Source: Bacillota bacterium (GTDB lineage: Bacteria; Bacillota; Sulfobacillia; JACIYH01). From it: a stretch of 64,000 nucleotides of DNA. The DNA is taken from positions 586,953 through 650,952 of the forward strand of contig JASEFA010000001.1 in the NCBI GenBank assembly GCA_030019365.1. The letters run 5' to 3'. The translations under genes were made by a program, and so were the position numbers. This document shows, one piece after another, positions 1 to 8,908 of the stretch (position 1 is the stretch's first letter; each line of letters opens with the position of its first letter). Under the pieces are notes generated by a model. It saw only the letters and a list, made by a program, of their open reading frames with translations, did no database searches and had not been told where the DNA came from.

Positions 1-1
1 C

Positions 2-1102
2 TCCCTGTACCTGGGCACCATGCTGGGAGGAAGCTTCGGCGCCGTTCTGCACTCGCTCGCGCCGGGACTGGCGGCCCACCCGCAGGCGTACGCCGTGGCA
101 GGGATGGGTGCGGTATTCGCCGCTGCCGCTCAGGCTCCCCTCACCGCCATCACCATCATCCTGGAGATCACCGGAGACTACGAGATGACGGCCGGGGTCA
201 TCGCTGCCTGCGCCATGAGCTACTTCGTCTACGGCTCCCTGGCCCGCGATTCCATGTACACGGTCAGGCTAAGCAGGAAGGGCATTGTCATCTTACGGGG
301 GACAGAGATCAGACCCACGGAGCGCATTGCCGTCAGTGGAGCTCAGCGCCAGTTCACCGGCGGTGTCCCCGCGTCCCGGGCCGTGGCCGAGGTGTACCGC
401 AGCATCTCCGCCCGTCGGCATCAGTCGGTGGTGGTTGTGGACGACCGGGGCGCCCTGGCGGGCATCGTGTCCGCCGAGGACCTGCGCAAAGCCATGATGG
501 CGGGACAGGCAGATCTCCCCGTGGGGGAGGTCAGTTCCCGCACCGTGGTCACCGTGTATCCGGACCAGAGCCTGGAGGATGCCATGCGGCTTTTCGCCGT
601 GTACGACTACCGCATGCTGCCGGTAGTCAGCCGAGATGATCCCCGACAGGTGGTAGGCATCCTGGGCCGCGATGACGTCCTGCGGGCCTACAACGCCCAC
701 ACCATGCACGGCCTGGAGACGTCCCGCAAGGTGCACCTCCTGCGCGACCTGGCCCGGGATCAGGGTGGCTTCCGGGAACTGGTCTTGCCGACATCGTCTC
801 CCGCGGCGGGCAAGTCCCTCGCCGAGCTGGACCTGCCCGCCCAGTGCCTGCTGGTGTCAGTCACCAGAGAGGGCACGGTGCTCATCCCCCACGGTCGCAC
901 CCGGCTGCAGGCGGGCGACCGGCTGCTGCTGTTCTGCAGTCCCTCCAGCACGCTGGAACAGGTAGAGGCATATCTGAGCCGCGGTACCGGCCCCGCGGCA
1001 GTCCACCATCGCGACCCGGGCTCCTCACCGGGCTCCTCCACCCGCAGCATCGCGGCTCCCCACCGGGGAGGCTCCGGCGCCGCAGCGTCGCCGCCCTCCT
1101 GA
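2..1102 (+). CDS. ClC-family chloride channel/antiporter with CBS pair and RCK_C domain (5' partial)
   Basis: This is the C-terminal part of a ClC chloride channel or H+/Cl- antiporter in the cytoplasmic membrane; the reading frame is open to the window edge, so the start is missing. The first ~95 residues are the last helices of the channel, with typical stretches MGAVFAAAAQAPLTAIT and ILEITGDYEM. Two CBS domains follow (about fragment residues 120-175 and 178-240), then a TrkA_C/RCK_C-like domain (about 262-332) and a Ser/Pro/Gly-rich tail of about 40 residues. In ClC proteins the CBS pair binds adenine nucleotides and tunes transport; RCK_C domains are better known from potassium and other ion transporters, so this combination suggests two ligand inputs. 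It converges with the methyltransferase gene downstream, with about 110 bases of featureless DNA between them. Confidence 0.85.
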   Translation, partial: SLYLGTMLGGSFGAVLHSLAPGLAAHPQAYAVAGMGAVFAAAAQAPLTAITIILEITGDYEMTAGVIAACAMSYFVYGSLARDSMYTVRLSRKGIVILRGTEIRPTERIAVSGAQRQFTGGVPASRAVAEVYRSISARRHQSVVVVDDRGALAGIVSAEDLRKAMMAGQADLPVGEVSSRTVVTVYPDQSLEDAMRLFAVYDYRMLPVVSRDDPRQVVGILGRDDVLRAYNAHTMHGLETSRKVHLLRDLARDQGGFRELVLPTSSPAAGKSLAELDLPAQCLLVSVTREGTVLIPHGRTRLQAGDRLLLFCSPSSTLEQVEAYLSRGTGPAAVHHRDPGSSPGSSTRSIAAPHRGGSGAAASPPS

Positions 1103-1210
1103 CCAGGAACGGTTCTCCCCTCGCAGCAAGCGCGCCCGGGGCAGGAGTCCGGGGCAGGGCGAAAGAAAACGCCACCCACCTGTTCTGGCTGGATCTCAGC
1201 ATGCGGGAAC

Positions 1211-2011
1211 TCAGTTGCCCGCCAGCCTGCCTTCCCGGTAGGCGCGCAGGTAGCAGCTACAGTACTCGTCCCGACCGAGCACCGCCTCCGCCGCCCGCAG
1301 GAGTCCCATCAGCCTGCCGTCCAGGGGATCCAGGATGACTGAGTCCAGACCGGCCGTCATGGCCGCCACCAGAAAAGCCCGGTTGAGCAGGCGCCGCTCC
1401 GGTAACGCGAAGGAAACATTGCTGAGGCCACAAATGGTGTGGATCCCCGGGTATTTCCGGCGCAGGATGGAGATCGCCTCCACCACCGCCACACCGGCGC
1501 AGGAATCGGTGCTCACCGGCCGCACCAGGGGATCCACGTATATGTCACCCGCGGGCACGCCCGCCTCCAGGAGGTCCTCCACCAGCCGGCTCCCCTTCTC
1601 CACCGCCTCCTCCGCCGAGGAAGGCATACCCGCTTCGTCCAGACAGAGCGCCACCACCCCACAGCCGAATCGCTTCACCAGAGGCAGCACCGCCCGGAAG
1701 CGCTCACGCTCGGCAGTGATCGAATTCAGCAGTGCCTTCCCCTGGTGCACCTCGAGCGCCACCGCCATGACCCCGGGATCCGGGCTGTCCAGGCACAGCG
1801 GCACCGGCACCGCTCCCTGGATGGTGGTAACCAGCCAGCGCAACGCCTCCGGCTCTTCGCCCAGCAGGGTCCCCGCGTTTACGTCGATGAAGTTGGCACC
1901 GGCCTCGTGCTGCCGCGCTGCCTCCCGGACGACGGCCCCGGCGTCCCGCCGGGCGACCAGGGCCGCGACCGGCTTTCTGCTGGTGTTGATCCTCTCCCCT
2001 ACGATGATCAT
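1211..2011 (-). CDS. pterin-binding methyltransferase (MtgA/AcsE-like methylcorrinoid:tetrahydrofolate methyltransferase)
   Basis: The 266-residue product is a single pterin-binding TIM barrel, the size of AcsE, MtgA and MtqA proteins. It opens with MIIVGERINTS and carries the family patterns GANFIDVNAG near residue 40 and LCLDSPDPGV near 72. Members move a methyl group between a corrinoid protein and tetrahydrofolate in the cytoplasm. Lying in the same minus-strand run as an MttB-type methyltransferase and a betaine transporter, it most likely takes methyl from the corrinoid protein encoded at 11.5 kb and makes methyl-THF. The start is ATG at 2011. It is the last gene of an operon that seems to begin at the mttB gene near 8.9 kb. 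Whether it prefers an acetogenic (AcsE) or catabolic (MtgA) role is inferred from context only. Confidence 0.82.
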   Translation of the reverse strand: MIIVGERINTSRKPVAALVARRDAGAVVREAARQHEAGANFIDVNAGTLLGEEPEALRWLVTTIQGAVPVPLCLDSPDPGVMAVALEVHQGKALLNSITAERERFRAVLPLVKRFGCGVVALCLDEAGMPSSAEEAVEKGSRLVEDLLEAGVPAGDIYVDPLVRPVSTDSCAGVAVVEAISILRRKYPGIHTICGLSNVSFALPERRLLNRAFLVAAMTAGLDSVILDPLDGRLMGLLRAAEAVLGRDEYCSCYLRAYREGRLAGN

Positions 2012-2017
2012 ACCCTG

Positions 2018-2710
2018 TCACCCCACGGGACCGGGCCGTACCCCACACCACTGCAGGAAATTGCCTATGATACTCTCTCCATGGGGGTGCGACCGGTCAG
2101 ACTTCTCTGGGTGGAACTGCACACCACCCAACGGCCGTCCGCAATGCTGTACCCCCTGCACGCGACAGGTCTCGCCCGTGAGCAGGACGCGGAAGCCGGC
2201 GGGAACTCTCTTCACTTCCCAGTAATGCTCCTGCCAGACCTCGAAGCAGTCGGGTAACCCGCGGTCGAGGGCGCCCCAGGGACCGGCCTCCCCGCGTACC
2301 CTGCCCGACGCCTCCGGCCCGAGTTGGTTCCCGCCGGCCGCCCTGTACACCTTGTTGAAGCCTTCCTCCCTGGCGCCCCGGTCCATGGGCCCGCACTCCC
2401 CGGAAAAGGCCATGGCCATGATCTGGTGACCGCCGCAGATCCCCAGTACGGGAACGGCAGATCGCCGCATGTATTCCATCTGCGGCCGCTGCCGTTCCAG
2501 GTCGAAGCTCGCGTAGTCGTCCGGGAAGCCGCACGAGATCATCCCCAGCACCCGGTGGCCGTGACGCTCCAACCATGCGGGAAGGGAGGCAAAATGGACC
2601 ACCTCGAACTCCACGGCAGCAATGCGGGCGCAGATCTGCCCCAGCCTTGCCCCCTCGCGGCGGCCCTTTTCGGGATCGCTCACGTGGTTGCTCACCACCA
2701 GAAGCACCAT
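2018..2710 (-). CDS. class I glutamine amidotransferase domain protein
   Basis: A stand-alone class I glutaminase domain of about 230 residues. The nucleophile elbow is GICGGHQ (about residue 90) and the His-Glu pair of the catalytic triad is in QFHPEKS near residue 205, so the triad looks complete. Such domains hydrolyse glutamine and pass ammonia to a partner, or hydrolyse gamma-glutamyl amides. No synthetase partner is encoded beside it, so its acceptor is unknown. I chose the ATG at 2710 because GGGGGG lies just upstream; a TTG at 2731 in the same frame would add seven residues and overlap the dehydrogenase stop. It sits between the iron alcohol dehydrogenase and the pterin methyltransferase genes with gaps of under 20 bases, so it is almost certainly co-transcribed with the betaine demethylation genes. 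Confidence 0.8.
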   Translation of the reverse strand: MVLLVVSNHVSDPEKGRREGARLGQICARIAAVEFEVVHFASLPAWLERHGHRVLGMISCGFPDDYASFDLERQRPQMEYMRRSAVPVLGICGGHQIMAMAFSGECGPMDRGAREEGFNKVYRAAGGNQLGPEASGRVRGEAGPWGALDRGLPDCFEVWQEHYWEVKRVPAGFRVLLTGETCRVQGVQHCGRPLGGVQFHPEKSDRSHPHGESIIGNFLQWCGVRPGPVG

Positions 2711-2727
2711 AGAGGTTTCCCCCCGGA

Positions 2728-3810
2728 TCAAGAGGCCAGAGCCGTTGAGACCAGGTCGGCCAGGTCCCCGGGCCCGAAGAGGCGCGGGTTGGTACGGGCG
2801 TTGACATTCCTGGCGGCACGCGCAAACAGGAGTTCCCTGTCCGCGGGCACCGGCAGGGGTACCCCGGTGCCCCAGCGGGCGGTATGCTGCCGGAACAGAT
2901 CCATTACCGATTCCACTTCCCTCTCGACCGCGGCCGCCTTTTCGGGCAAGGCACCGGAGTTGAACCGGAACACCGGGTAGAGGAACGTGCCCACCACCAG
3001 ACCGTGGGGGAGCCCGTCACACAGGCCTCCGTATACGTTCCCCAGTGCGTGGGCCAGCCCCAGCCCGGCATGGAGCATGGCCACCCCCGCCATCAGGCTC
3101 GCCTCCAGCATGGCCCGGCGGGAAGCCAGGCACTCCGGTTCCGCCAGCACCCGCGGCAGGTGTCCGGACACGATCTGAATCGCGGCCAGGGCCCAGGCAT
3201 CGGTGAGGGAGCTGGCTTCTGCGCTCAGATACGCCTCCACGGCGTGACTAAAGGCGTCCACCCCGGTGAACAGGGTGGTGCGCTCATCCAGGCTGACGGT
3301 GAGCCCGGCATCCAGCAACGCAGTAGCCGGCGTTACCCCCGTCTCCACGCTCAGCTTGGATCGGGTGACGGGATCGGTGACCACCGCCCAGGGAGACACC
3401 TCAGAACCGGTGCCGGCCGTTGTCGGTACGGCACAGGCCACGGTTATGCCGGCCTCACGCGCGATGGCCTTGGCGGCGTCCAGGGAAGAGCCCCCGCCGA
3501 TGGCGACCAGGGTGCCCAACTGCTCTTCACGGGCCCAGCGCGCTCCCTCGGCGACCAGGGCGAGGTGGGGTTCACGACCGACTCTGGCGAACACCACCAC
3601 CCGGTGGCCGGCTCCCCCCAGGGCCCGGCAGATAGCTTCCAGGGGCTGCCGGCACCAGGCACCCGAGTCGGCAATCACACCCACCCCGATCACCCCGCAG
3701 TCCGAGGAGCAATTCCGCCGGACGCGGGCAGGGGGCGGCACCAGGGCAGCAACATCCGAGAGGATGTCCTCTCCCACGATTACCCTGGTACCGAGCGCAA
3801 ACTGGTACAT
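2728..3810 (-). CDS. iron-containing alcohol dehydrogenase family protein
   Basis: About 360 residues of the Fe-ADH (group III alcohol dehydrogenase) family. The nucleotide-binding motif GGGSSLDAAKA is near residue 110, followed by the family stretch VPTTAGTGSEVS. The metal ligands can be seen: Asp in LLDAGL, His in DAFSHAVEAY, His in GLAHALG and His in GLPHGLV. The family oxidises or reduces alcohols and aldehydes with NAD(P)H; the substrate cannot be read from sequence. ATG codons at 3825 and 3810 are both possible; the second is preceded by GGGGGGGAGG and matches where most family members begin. It follows the betaine-binding lipoprotein gene by about 30 bases, so it may act on an aldehyde or alcohol arising from the imported compound (choline-like substrates would fit, but this is inference). 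Confidence 0.87.
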   Translation of the reverse strand: MYQFALGTRVIVGEDILSDVAALVPPPARVRRNCSSDCGVIGVGVIADSGAWCRQPLEAICRALGGAGHRVVVFARVGREPHLALVAEGARWAREEQLGTLVAIGGGSSLDAAKAIAREAGITVACAVPTTAGTGSEVSPWAVVTDPVTRSKLSVETGVTPATALLDAGLTVSLDERTTLFTGVDAFSHAVEAYLSAEASSLTDAWALAAIQIVSGHLPRVLAEPECLASRRAMLEASLMAGVAMLHAGLGLAHALGNVYGGLCDGLPHGLVVGTFLYPVFRFNSGALPEKAAAVEREVESVMDLFRQHTARWGTGVPLPVPADRELLFARAARNVNARTNPRLFGPGDLADLVSTALAS

Positions 3811-3840
3811 GCGCCTCCCCCCCATTCTGACACCCTCACC

Positions 3841-4773
3841 TCACCTGGTCAGTCCTTCGGCCGTGAGCCACTCCCTCGCCGCCTGGTCGGGCGTCTTGTG
3901 GTCCACGTCCACCGCATAGTTCAGGGCGATCATCGCCTCCGTCGTGAGCTTGGCCGCCACCGGGTTGAGGAGGTCGGCCAGCTCCGGGTACTTCTCCATT
4001 ACGGGCTTCCTCACTACCGGGGCGGGATTGTACACTGGGAAGAACTGCTTGTCGTCCTCCAGCGATACCAGGTTCAGGGCCTTGATACGCGCATCGGTGG
4101 CGAACCCCATGGCCACGTCCACCTGTTTCTCCGAGAGGGCCTTGTAGACCAGCCCCGGGTCCAGTTTAATCACCTTGTCGGGCGGGAACTTGAACCCGTA
4201 TAGTTTCTCCAGGGCGGGGTAACCGTCCGGGCGCGCAAAGAATTCGGCGTCGGTGGCGAAACGCACCTCGTTGGGGTGCTCGTTGACGTAAGCAGCCAGG
4301 TCAGACAGGGACTTCACGCCCAGCCGCTCGGCGTCGGGCTTGCGCATCATGAGCACATAGGTGTTGTTGAAGGGGGCCATGCCCAGCCAGACCAGGTTGT
4401 TCTTCTGGAGGTCTTCTTCCTTGACGACGCGGTAGCACTCCTGGGGGTCCGTGATGGGTTTCTCGTGCTTGAGCTGCACCAGCAGGCATGTCCCCGTATA
4501 CTCCCAGTAAACGTCAATGCCACCGTTGAGCAACGCGTTGCGGCAGATCATGGTGCCACCCAGCCCGCACTTATCGTTCACCTTGAATCCGGCATCTTCC
4601 AAGACCAGTTGGGTGACCTTGGCCAGGATGAGTTGCTCGGTGAACTCCTTGGACCCCACCGTCACGACCTTTTGGGGGGCGGGCTCGCCCGCGGGCTTTT
4701 CCGTTCCCCCACCGCATCCCGCCAGAACGAGCACGGCTGCAAGCATTGCAAACAGCAGCCAACGGCCTTTCAT
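3841..4773 (-). CDS. glycine betaine/quaternary amine ABC transporter substrate-binding lipoprotein (OpuCC/OsmF type)
   Basis: A lipoprotein of about 310 residues that captures the solute outside the cell for the neighbouring permeases. It starts with MKGRWLLF and a hydrophobic segment ending in the lipobox VLAGC, and the mature part begins with the OpuAC-type pattern VGSKEFTEQLILA and LGGTMICRNAL, DVYWEYTGT. The ATG at 4773 has GGAGAG upstream; the open frame extends 23 codons further but without a signal peptide start. Family members bind glycine betaine, carnitine, choline or proline betaine in an aromatic cage. Because the same operon encodes a methyltransferase of the MttB family, uptake here is probably for catabolism as well as, or instead of, osmoprotection. 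Confidence 0.9.
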   Translation of the reverse strand: MKGRWLLFAMLAAVLVLAGCGGGTEKPAGEPAPQKVVTVGSKEFTEQLILAKVTQLVLEDAGFKVNDKCGLGGTMICRNALLNGGIDVYWEYTGTCLLVQLKHEKPITDPQECYRVVKEEDLQKNNLVWLGMAPFNNTYVLMMRKPDAERLGVKSLSDLAAYVNEHPNEVRFATDAEFFARPDGYPALEKLYGFKFPPDKVIKLDPGLVYKALSEKQVDVAMGFATDARIKALNLVSLEDDKQFFPVYNPAPVVRKPVMEKYPELADLLNPVAAKLTTEAMIALNYAVDVDHKTPDQAAREWLTAEGLTR

Positions 4774-4901
4774 CTCCCCACTCTCCTTTCCGTGAAATCG
4801 CCCACCCTCTCGCCTCCGGGTCCTTCCTGCGCCTTGCTCCACCCCCTCCCCTCGCCCTTTTCACCCGGCCTCCGGGCCACCCGGGATCGGGAGCCCGCGG
4901 C

Positions 4902-5534
4902 TTACACGGCCGGGGCAGCCACTCTCTCCACCAGGCCCATGAGCGCGTCCAGCACAACCGCCAGTATGGCCGTGGGCACCGCACCGGCCAGCACCAGGGG
5001 AGTATCCATGAGGGCGATACCGGTGAAGATGAGGTCGCCCAGGCCGCCCCCTCCGATGAGGAAGGCCAGGGCGGCGGTGCCCACGTTGACCACCAGCGAC
5101 ACCCGGATACCCGCCAGGATCACGCGCATCGCCAGGGGTAGCTCGATCCGCAGCAGCACCTGCGCGGCAGTCATGCCCATGCCGCGGGCCGCCTCGATGA
5201 CGGCCGCCGGCACCTCCAGTATGCCGGTCATGGTGTTGCGCACCACGGGGAGGAGACCGTACAGGAACAGGGCGAACGCGGCCGGCCGGAACCCCAGACC
5301 CAGCAGCCCCATCGCCAGGCCGACCACCGCCAGGCTGGGTACCGACTGGCCGATGTTGACCACCCCCACCACGCTCTCGGCCACCCGCTGGAATCGAGGC
5401 CGCGTCAGGGTTACCCCCAGGGGCAGCCCGATGGCTATGGTGAAGGCGCCTGCTACCCCCACCAGGACGAGGTGCTGGCGGATCAGCTTCAGGAACTCGG
5501 CGGGGTTGGCTAGGATGTAGTCCACGAAGCCCAT
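4902..5534 (-). CDS. betaine ABC transporter permease (OpuB/OpuC type)
   Basis: A 210-residue integral membrane permease with about five to six hydrophobic segments. The EAA-type loop that contacts the ATPase reads EAARGMGMTAAQVLLRIELP (about residue 115), which is diagnostic for betaine/choline importers. The ATG at 5534 overlaps the stop codon of the ATPase gene in an ATGA arrangement, so the two are translationally coupled; the open frame upstream of it is only a shadow of the ATPase gene. It is one of two permease genes flanking the ATPase, as in opuC operons. About 130 bases separate it from the binding-protein gene downstream, in which I see only a purine-rich ribosome-binding site. Confidence 0.9.
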   Translation of the reverse strand: MGFVDYILANPAEFLKLIRQHLVLVGVAGAFTIAIGLPLGVTLTRPRFQRVAESVVGVVNIGQSVPSLAVVGLAMGLLGLGFRPAAFALFLYGLLPVVRNTMTGILEVPAAVIEAARGMGMTAAQVLLRIELPLAMRVILAGIRVSLVVNVGTAALAFLIGGGGLGDLIFTGIALMDTPLVLAGAVPTAILAVVLDALMGLVERVAAPAV

Positions 5535-6664
5535 CAGCCCGCCCCCTCTTCCCCCGAAGGAGCCTGCAGCACGTCCTGGACCAGGGCAAGTGAGATCACA
5601 CCGCGGAGGACGCCCCGCTCGTCCACCACGCCCAGGCTCCCCACCCCGTAGGTAAGCATCTCGGTGAGCGCGTCCGCCACGGTGGCCGCCGGGTAGACAG
5701 TGGTGGAGACCCGGCGGACCACCTCTCTCACCGTGGTCGCGCCCCGTTCCAGGTCGGCGTCCGAGGCATAGCCGGCCAGCCTGCCTCCGTCGTCCACCAC
5801 GTAGGCCCACGACCGGCCCGCCCGGCGCAGCCTCTCCACTGCCTCGCCGCAGCCGGAAGCCAGGCTCAACGCCCCCGGGTCCGCCTCCATGACCTCTCCC
5901 ACCCGGATGAGGTGTAGACGTTTCAACGCCCGGTCGGCACCCACGAAATCGGCCACGAATTCATCGGCGGGACAGGCCAGCAGGTCCCGGGGACCCGTGT
6001 GCTGTACCAACCGGCCCTCACGCATCACCGCGATGGTGTCGCCCACCTTCAGCCCCTCGTTGATGTCATGGGTGACGAACACCACCGTTTTGTGCAGCTT
6101 GCCCTGGATGTCGAGGAACTCGTTCTGCAGGCGCTCCCGGGTGATGGGGTCGATGGCCCCAAAAGGCTCATCCATGAGCAGGAGAGGGGGGTCGGCAGCC
6201 AGGGCCCGGGCCACACCCACCCGCTGCTTCTGCCCCCCACTCAGTTGGCGCGGGTACTTGGCCGAGAATTCGTCGGGGGCCAGCCCGACCAGCTCGAGGA
6301 GTTCGGCCGTCCGGTCCCTGATCCGTGGAGGGGACCATCTCAGTAGCCTGGGCACCACGGCCACGTTCTCGGCCACCGTCATGTGTGGGAAAAGACCGAT
6401 CTCCTGGATCACATAGCCGATGGTGCGTCGCAGGGCAACCGGGTCCACCTGGGTGACATCGCGGTCATCTATCAGGATGCGACCGCCCGAGGGCTCAATC
6501 AAACGGTTGATCATCTTGAGAGTGGTGGTCTTGCCGCAACCCGACGGTCCAACCAGGACACAGACCTGCCCTGCCCCCACCTCCAAGTCCAGCTCGTCCA
6601 CCGCCGGCCGGCCTTGCCCGGGGTATACCTTGGTCACGCCCTCCAGTCGGATCACGTGCGCCAC
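5534..6664 (-). CDS. betaine ABC transporter ATPase with C-terminal CBS domains (OpuCA type)
   Basis: A 376-residue cytoplasmic ATPase that powers betaine import. Walker A is GPSGCGKTT (about residue 39), the signature is LSGGQKQR and Walker B with its catalytic Glu is LLLMDEPFGAID. After the nucleotide-binding domain (to about residue 240) come two CBS domains (about 255-310 and 315-370). In OpuA-type transporters the CBS pair senses ionic strength and gates transport, so osmotic control remains possible. A GTG at 6664 preceded by GGAAGGAGAG is the likely start; another GTG three codons later is possible. The gene lies between the two permease genes and is coupled to the downstream one by an ATGA overlap. 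Confidence 0.93.
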   Translation of the reverse strand: MAHVIRLEGVTKVYPGQGRPAVDELDLEVGAGQVCVLVGPSGCGKTTTLKMINRLIEPSGGRILIDDRDVTQVDPVALRRTIGYVIQEIGLFPHMTVAENVAVVPRLLRWSPPRIRDRTAELLELVGLAPDEFSAKYPRQLSGGQKQRVGVARALAADPPLLLMDEPFGAIDPITRERLQNEFLDIQGKLHKTVVFVTHDINEGLKVGDTIAVMREGRLVQHTGPRDLLACPADEFVADFVGADRALKRLHLIRVGEVMEADPGALSLASGCGEAVERLRRAGRSWAYVVDDGGRLAGYASDADLERGATTVREVVRRVSTTVYPAATVADALTEMLTYGVGSLGVVDERGVLRGVISLALVQDVLQAPSGEEGAG

Positions 6665-6706
6665 CTCTCCTTCCCACCACCGGCCCGCGTGGGCCGGTAC
6701 CTGAGG

Positions 6707-7324
6707 TCAGCCGGACGCCGCCCGCCTTTCCACCCTCCCCAGCACCCAGTCGACGACGACGGCAAGGATCGCTACGAATATCACTCCGGCAATCACCATC
6801 TGGTCATTGGTGCGGGCGATGCCCCAGTAGATGTACCGCCCCAGACCACCGGCCCCTATGAAGGCGGCTATGGCGGCGATGCCGATGTTCATCACCACCG
6901 CCACCCGGACGCCGGTCAGGATGACCGGATAGGCAAGGGGTAGCTCGATGCGGCGCAGGACCTGCAGTGGGGTCATCCCCATCCCCCGGGCAGACTCCAG
7001 CACGGCGGGTTCGACCCCCTTGATCCCCGTATACGTGTTGCGCAGGATGGGCAGCTGACCGTAAAGCACCAGGGCAATGACGGCGGGGACCTTGCCGATG
7101 CCCACCACCGGCAGCAGCAGCCCCAGCATGGCCACGCTGGGGACAGTCATGATGATGCCCGCCAGGTAGAGGATGGGGCGGGCCAGCCATTCCCGCCGGC
7201 TGATCAGGATCCCCACCATCACGCCGGTGATCACCGCCAGCACCATGGCTACCACCACCAGGAGCAGGTGCTCCACGGTCAAAAAGGCCAACTCGCGCAA
7301 ATGCTGCCTCAAGAATGCGAGCAC
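6707..7324 (-). CDS. betaine ABC transporter permease (OpuB/OpuC type), second subunit
   Basis: About 205 residues, strongly hydrophobic, with the ATPase-contact loop ESARGMGMTPLQVLRRIELP near residue 112. It is clearly a paralogue of the permease at 4.9-5.5 kb; the two would form a heterodimeric channel. I place the start at the GTG at 7324, preceded by GGAAGGGGGTGAGG; a GTG at 7348 in the same frame is an alternative that adds eight Gly/Glu-rich residues. It follows the mttB gene by about 115 bases and precedes the ATPase gene by about 40, so the order methyltransferase-permease-ATPase-permease-binding protein forms one transcription unit. Confidence 0.9.
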   Translation of the reverse strand: MLAFLRQHLRELAFLTVEHLLLVVVAMVLAVITGVMVGILISRREWLARPILYLAGIIMTVPSVAMLGLLLPVVGIGKVPAVIALVLYGQLPILRNTYTGIKGVEPAVLESARGMGMTPLQVLRRIELPLAYPVILTGVRVAVVMNIGIAAIAAFIGAGGLGRYIYWGIARTNDQMVIAGVIFVAILAVVVDWVLGRVERRAASG

Positions 7325-7438
7325 TCCCTCACCCCCTTCCCCGCCCACGGTGCCGACCGCCCCCGTGCCGGTGCCAGACCCGGGATGGCTTACGGGCGCG
7401 GGGCGCGCTTCGGCGCCGCAGGGTCCGGCGGTCCCATG

Positions 7439-8899
7439 TCAGCCCGGCCCCCCCGGGCCCGCATCCCGGGCCGACAAGTAGGGGAATCGACCCAACGCCG
7501 CCGCCACCACCTCTTCGGCGAGGGGAGCGGGCGCATGGTCGCGCAGTATCTGGCGCACCGTCTCGCGCGCCTCCGACCGGATCTCCGCCCGGCCGCCCTC
7601 CTCCCATGTGGCTCTGGACTGTCGGTCGGCCAGCCTGGGCAGGAACAGCTCCTGGCGCAGGTGGAAAGTCGTGGAAGGATCCGTCAGATAGGTGCCCCCG
7701 GGGCCGACGCGGCCGATGGCCTCGAGGGCCAGCCGGGGCGGATCGACCTCGATACCCCGGACGGCACGGAGGGTCATGCCGATCAACTCGTCGTCGATGA
7801 CGTACTGCTCGTATGCGATGCTAAGCATGGACTCCAACATCCCGGCCGCGTGGTGGATGAGGTTGGCCCCGGCCAGCGCACTTTGAAGGAGCGAGAACCC
7901 CTTTTCGTACCCCGCCTGCAGGTCGGGCTCCTTGCTGTCGGTCAGACCCGCGGAGTTGTAGACGGGCACTCCCACGTGGTGGGCCAGTTGAGCGGCAGCC
8001 GCATTGAGCATACCGAACTCGATGCCCCCGCCCACGTAGTCACCGGTCAGCATGTTGCACAGCGAGGGTACGGCCCCGTAGATCGTGGGGGCACCCGGCT
8101 TGACCATCTGCACCAGGGTGATGCCCGCCAGTTGCTCGGCATGGAGTTGCACCAGCGTCCCGGCCAGCGTCACCGGCGAGGTGGAGCCGGCCATGGGCGC
8201 AGCGGAGAGGATGACGGGCAGGCCCATGCGCGCCACTTCCATCACCACCGCCGTCACATCGGTGGAGAAGCGGAGCGGACTGATCATCCACGAACACACG
8301 AATGACAGCACCGGTCTCCGCCTCAGCTCTTCCCAGCCGCCCGCCACCACCGCCCCCAGGTCCGCCACGGCCCGGGCGGACACCGCATCCCGGGCCGACC
8401 CGATGACGTGCTTCCCCGTATTCTGCAGGCAGACGTAGTACTTGACGACGTCAACGATTTCCTCCGGTACATCGGCCGGCTCCGCGGGGCGCAGGAAGAA
8501 GTGCACGTTGGGCAGGGCGTCGACCAGCCGCGCCAGGCGGGACAGGTCGTCCAGGACAACCGGCCGGGGTTCACCGGTCTCCAGGTCGAGGATGGTGAGC
8601 GCTGCCCCTCCGGTCCCCAGGTAGACACGCCGGTCCTCCAGTTCCAGATCCCAGGCGGGGTCCCGGGCGCCCAGCACCACCCGTCGCGGGGACGCCGCCA
8701 GGCAGTCCTCCACCAACCGGCCGGGGAGGCGCACCCGCGTCCCCTCCACGGCTGCACCCCGGTCTCGGAAGAGGTGGAGGGCTTCAGCCACGGGCACATC
8801 CACCCCAACCCGCTGCAATACGTCCAGGGCAGCACCGTGGATCAGCGCCACCTGATCCTCGCCCAGCGGTATGTAACGCCCTCCGGGAAGCCCCTTCAC
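7439..8899 (-). CDS. MttB-family (non-pyrrolysine) quaternary amine:corrinoid methyltransferase, paralogue 1
   Basis: About 486 residues of the trimethylamine methyltransferase (MttB) superfamily. There is no in-frame amber codon, so this is the non-pyrrolysine branch that contains MtgB (glycine betaine), MtpB (proline betaine) and MtcB (carnitine) enzymes. These TIM-barrel proteins remove one methyl from a quaternary amine and give it to Co(I) of a corrinoid protein. Recognisable family stretches are VYLGTGGAALTILDLETG near residue 95 and GMLNAAAAQLAHHVGVPVYN near 320. I chose the GTG at 8899, with AGGGGG eight bases upstream, because it aligns exactly with the ATG of the divergent paralogue; a TTG at 8923 would add eight residues. 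It heads the transporter operon; the substrate is probably whatever that transporter imports. Confidence 0.87.
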   Translation of the reverse strand: MKGLPGGRYIPLGEDQVALIHGAALDVLQRVGVDVPVAEALHLFRDRGAAVEGTRVRLPGRLVEDCLAASPRRVVLGARDPAWDLELEDRRVYLGTGGAALTILDLETGEPRPVVLDDLSRLARLVDALPNVHFFLRPAEPADVPEEIVDVVKYYVCLQNTGKHVIGSARDAVSARAVADLGAVVAGGWEELRRRPVLSFVCSWMISPLRFSTDVTAVVMEVARMGLPVILSAAPMAGSTSPVTLAGTLVQLHAEQLAGITLVQMVKPGAPTIYGAVPSLCNMLTGDYVGGGIEFGMLNAAAAQLAHHVGVPVYNSAGLTDSKEPDLQAGYEKGFSLLQSALAGANLIHHAAGMLESMLSIAYEQYVIDDELIGMTLRAVRGIEVDPPRLALEAIGRVGPGGTYLTDPSTTFHLRQELFLPRLADRQSRATWEEGGRAEIRSEARETVRQILRDHAPAPLAEEVVAAALGRFPYLSARDAGPGGPG

Positions 8900-8908
8900 C
8901 CCATCTGC

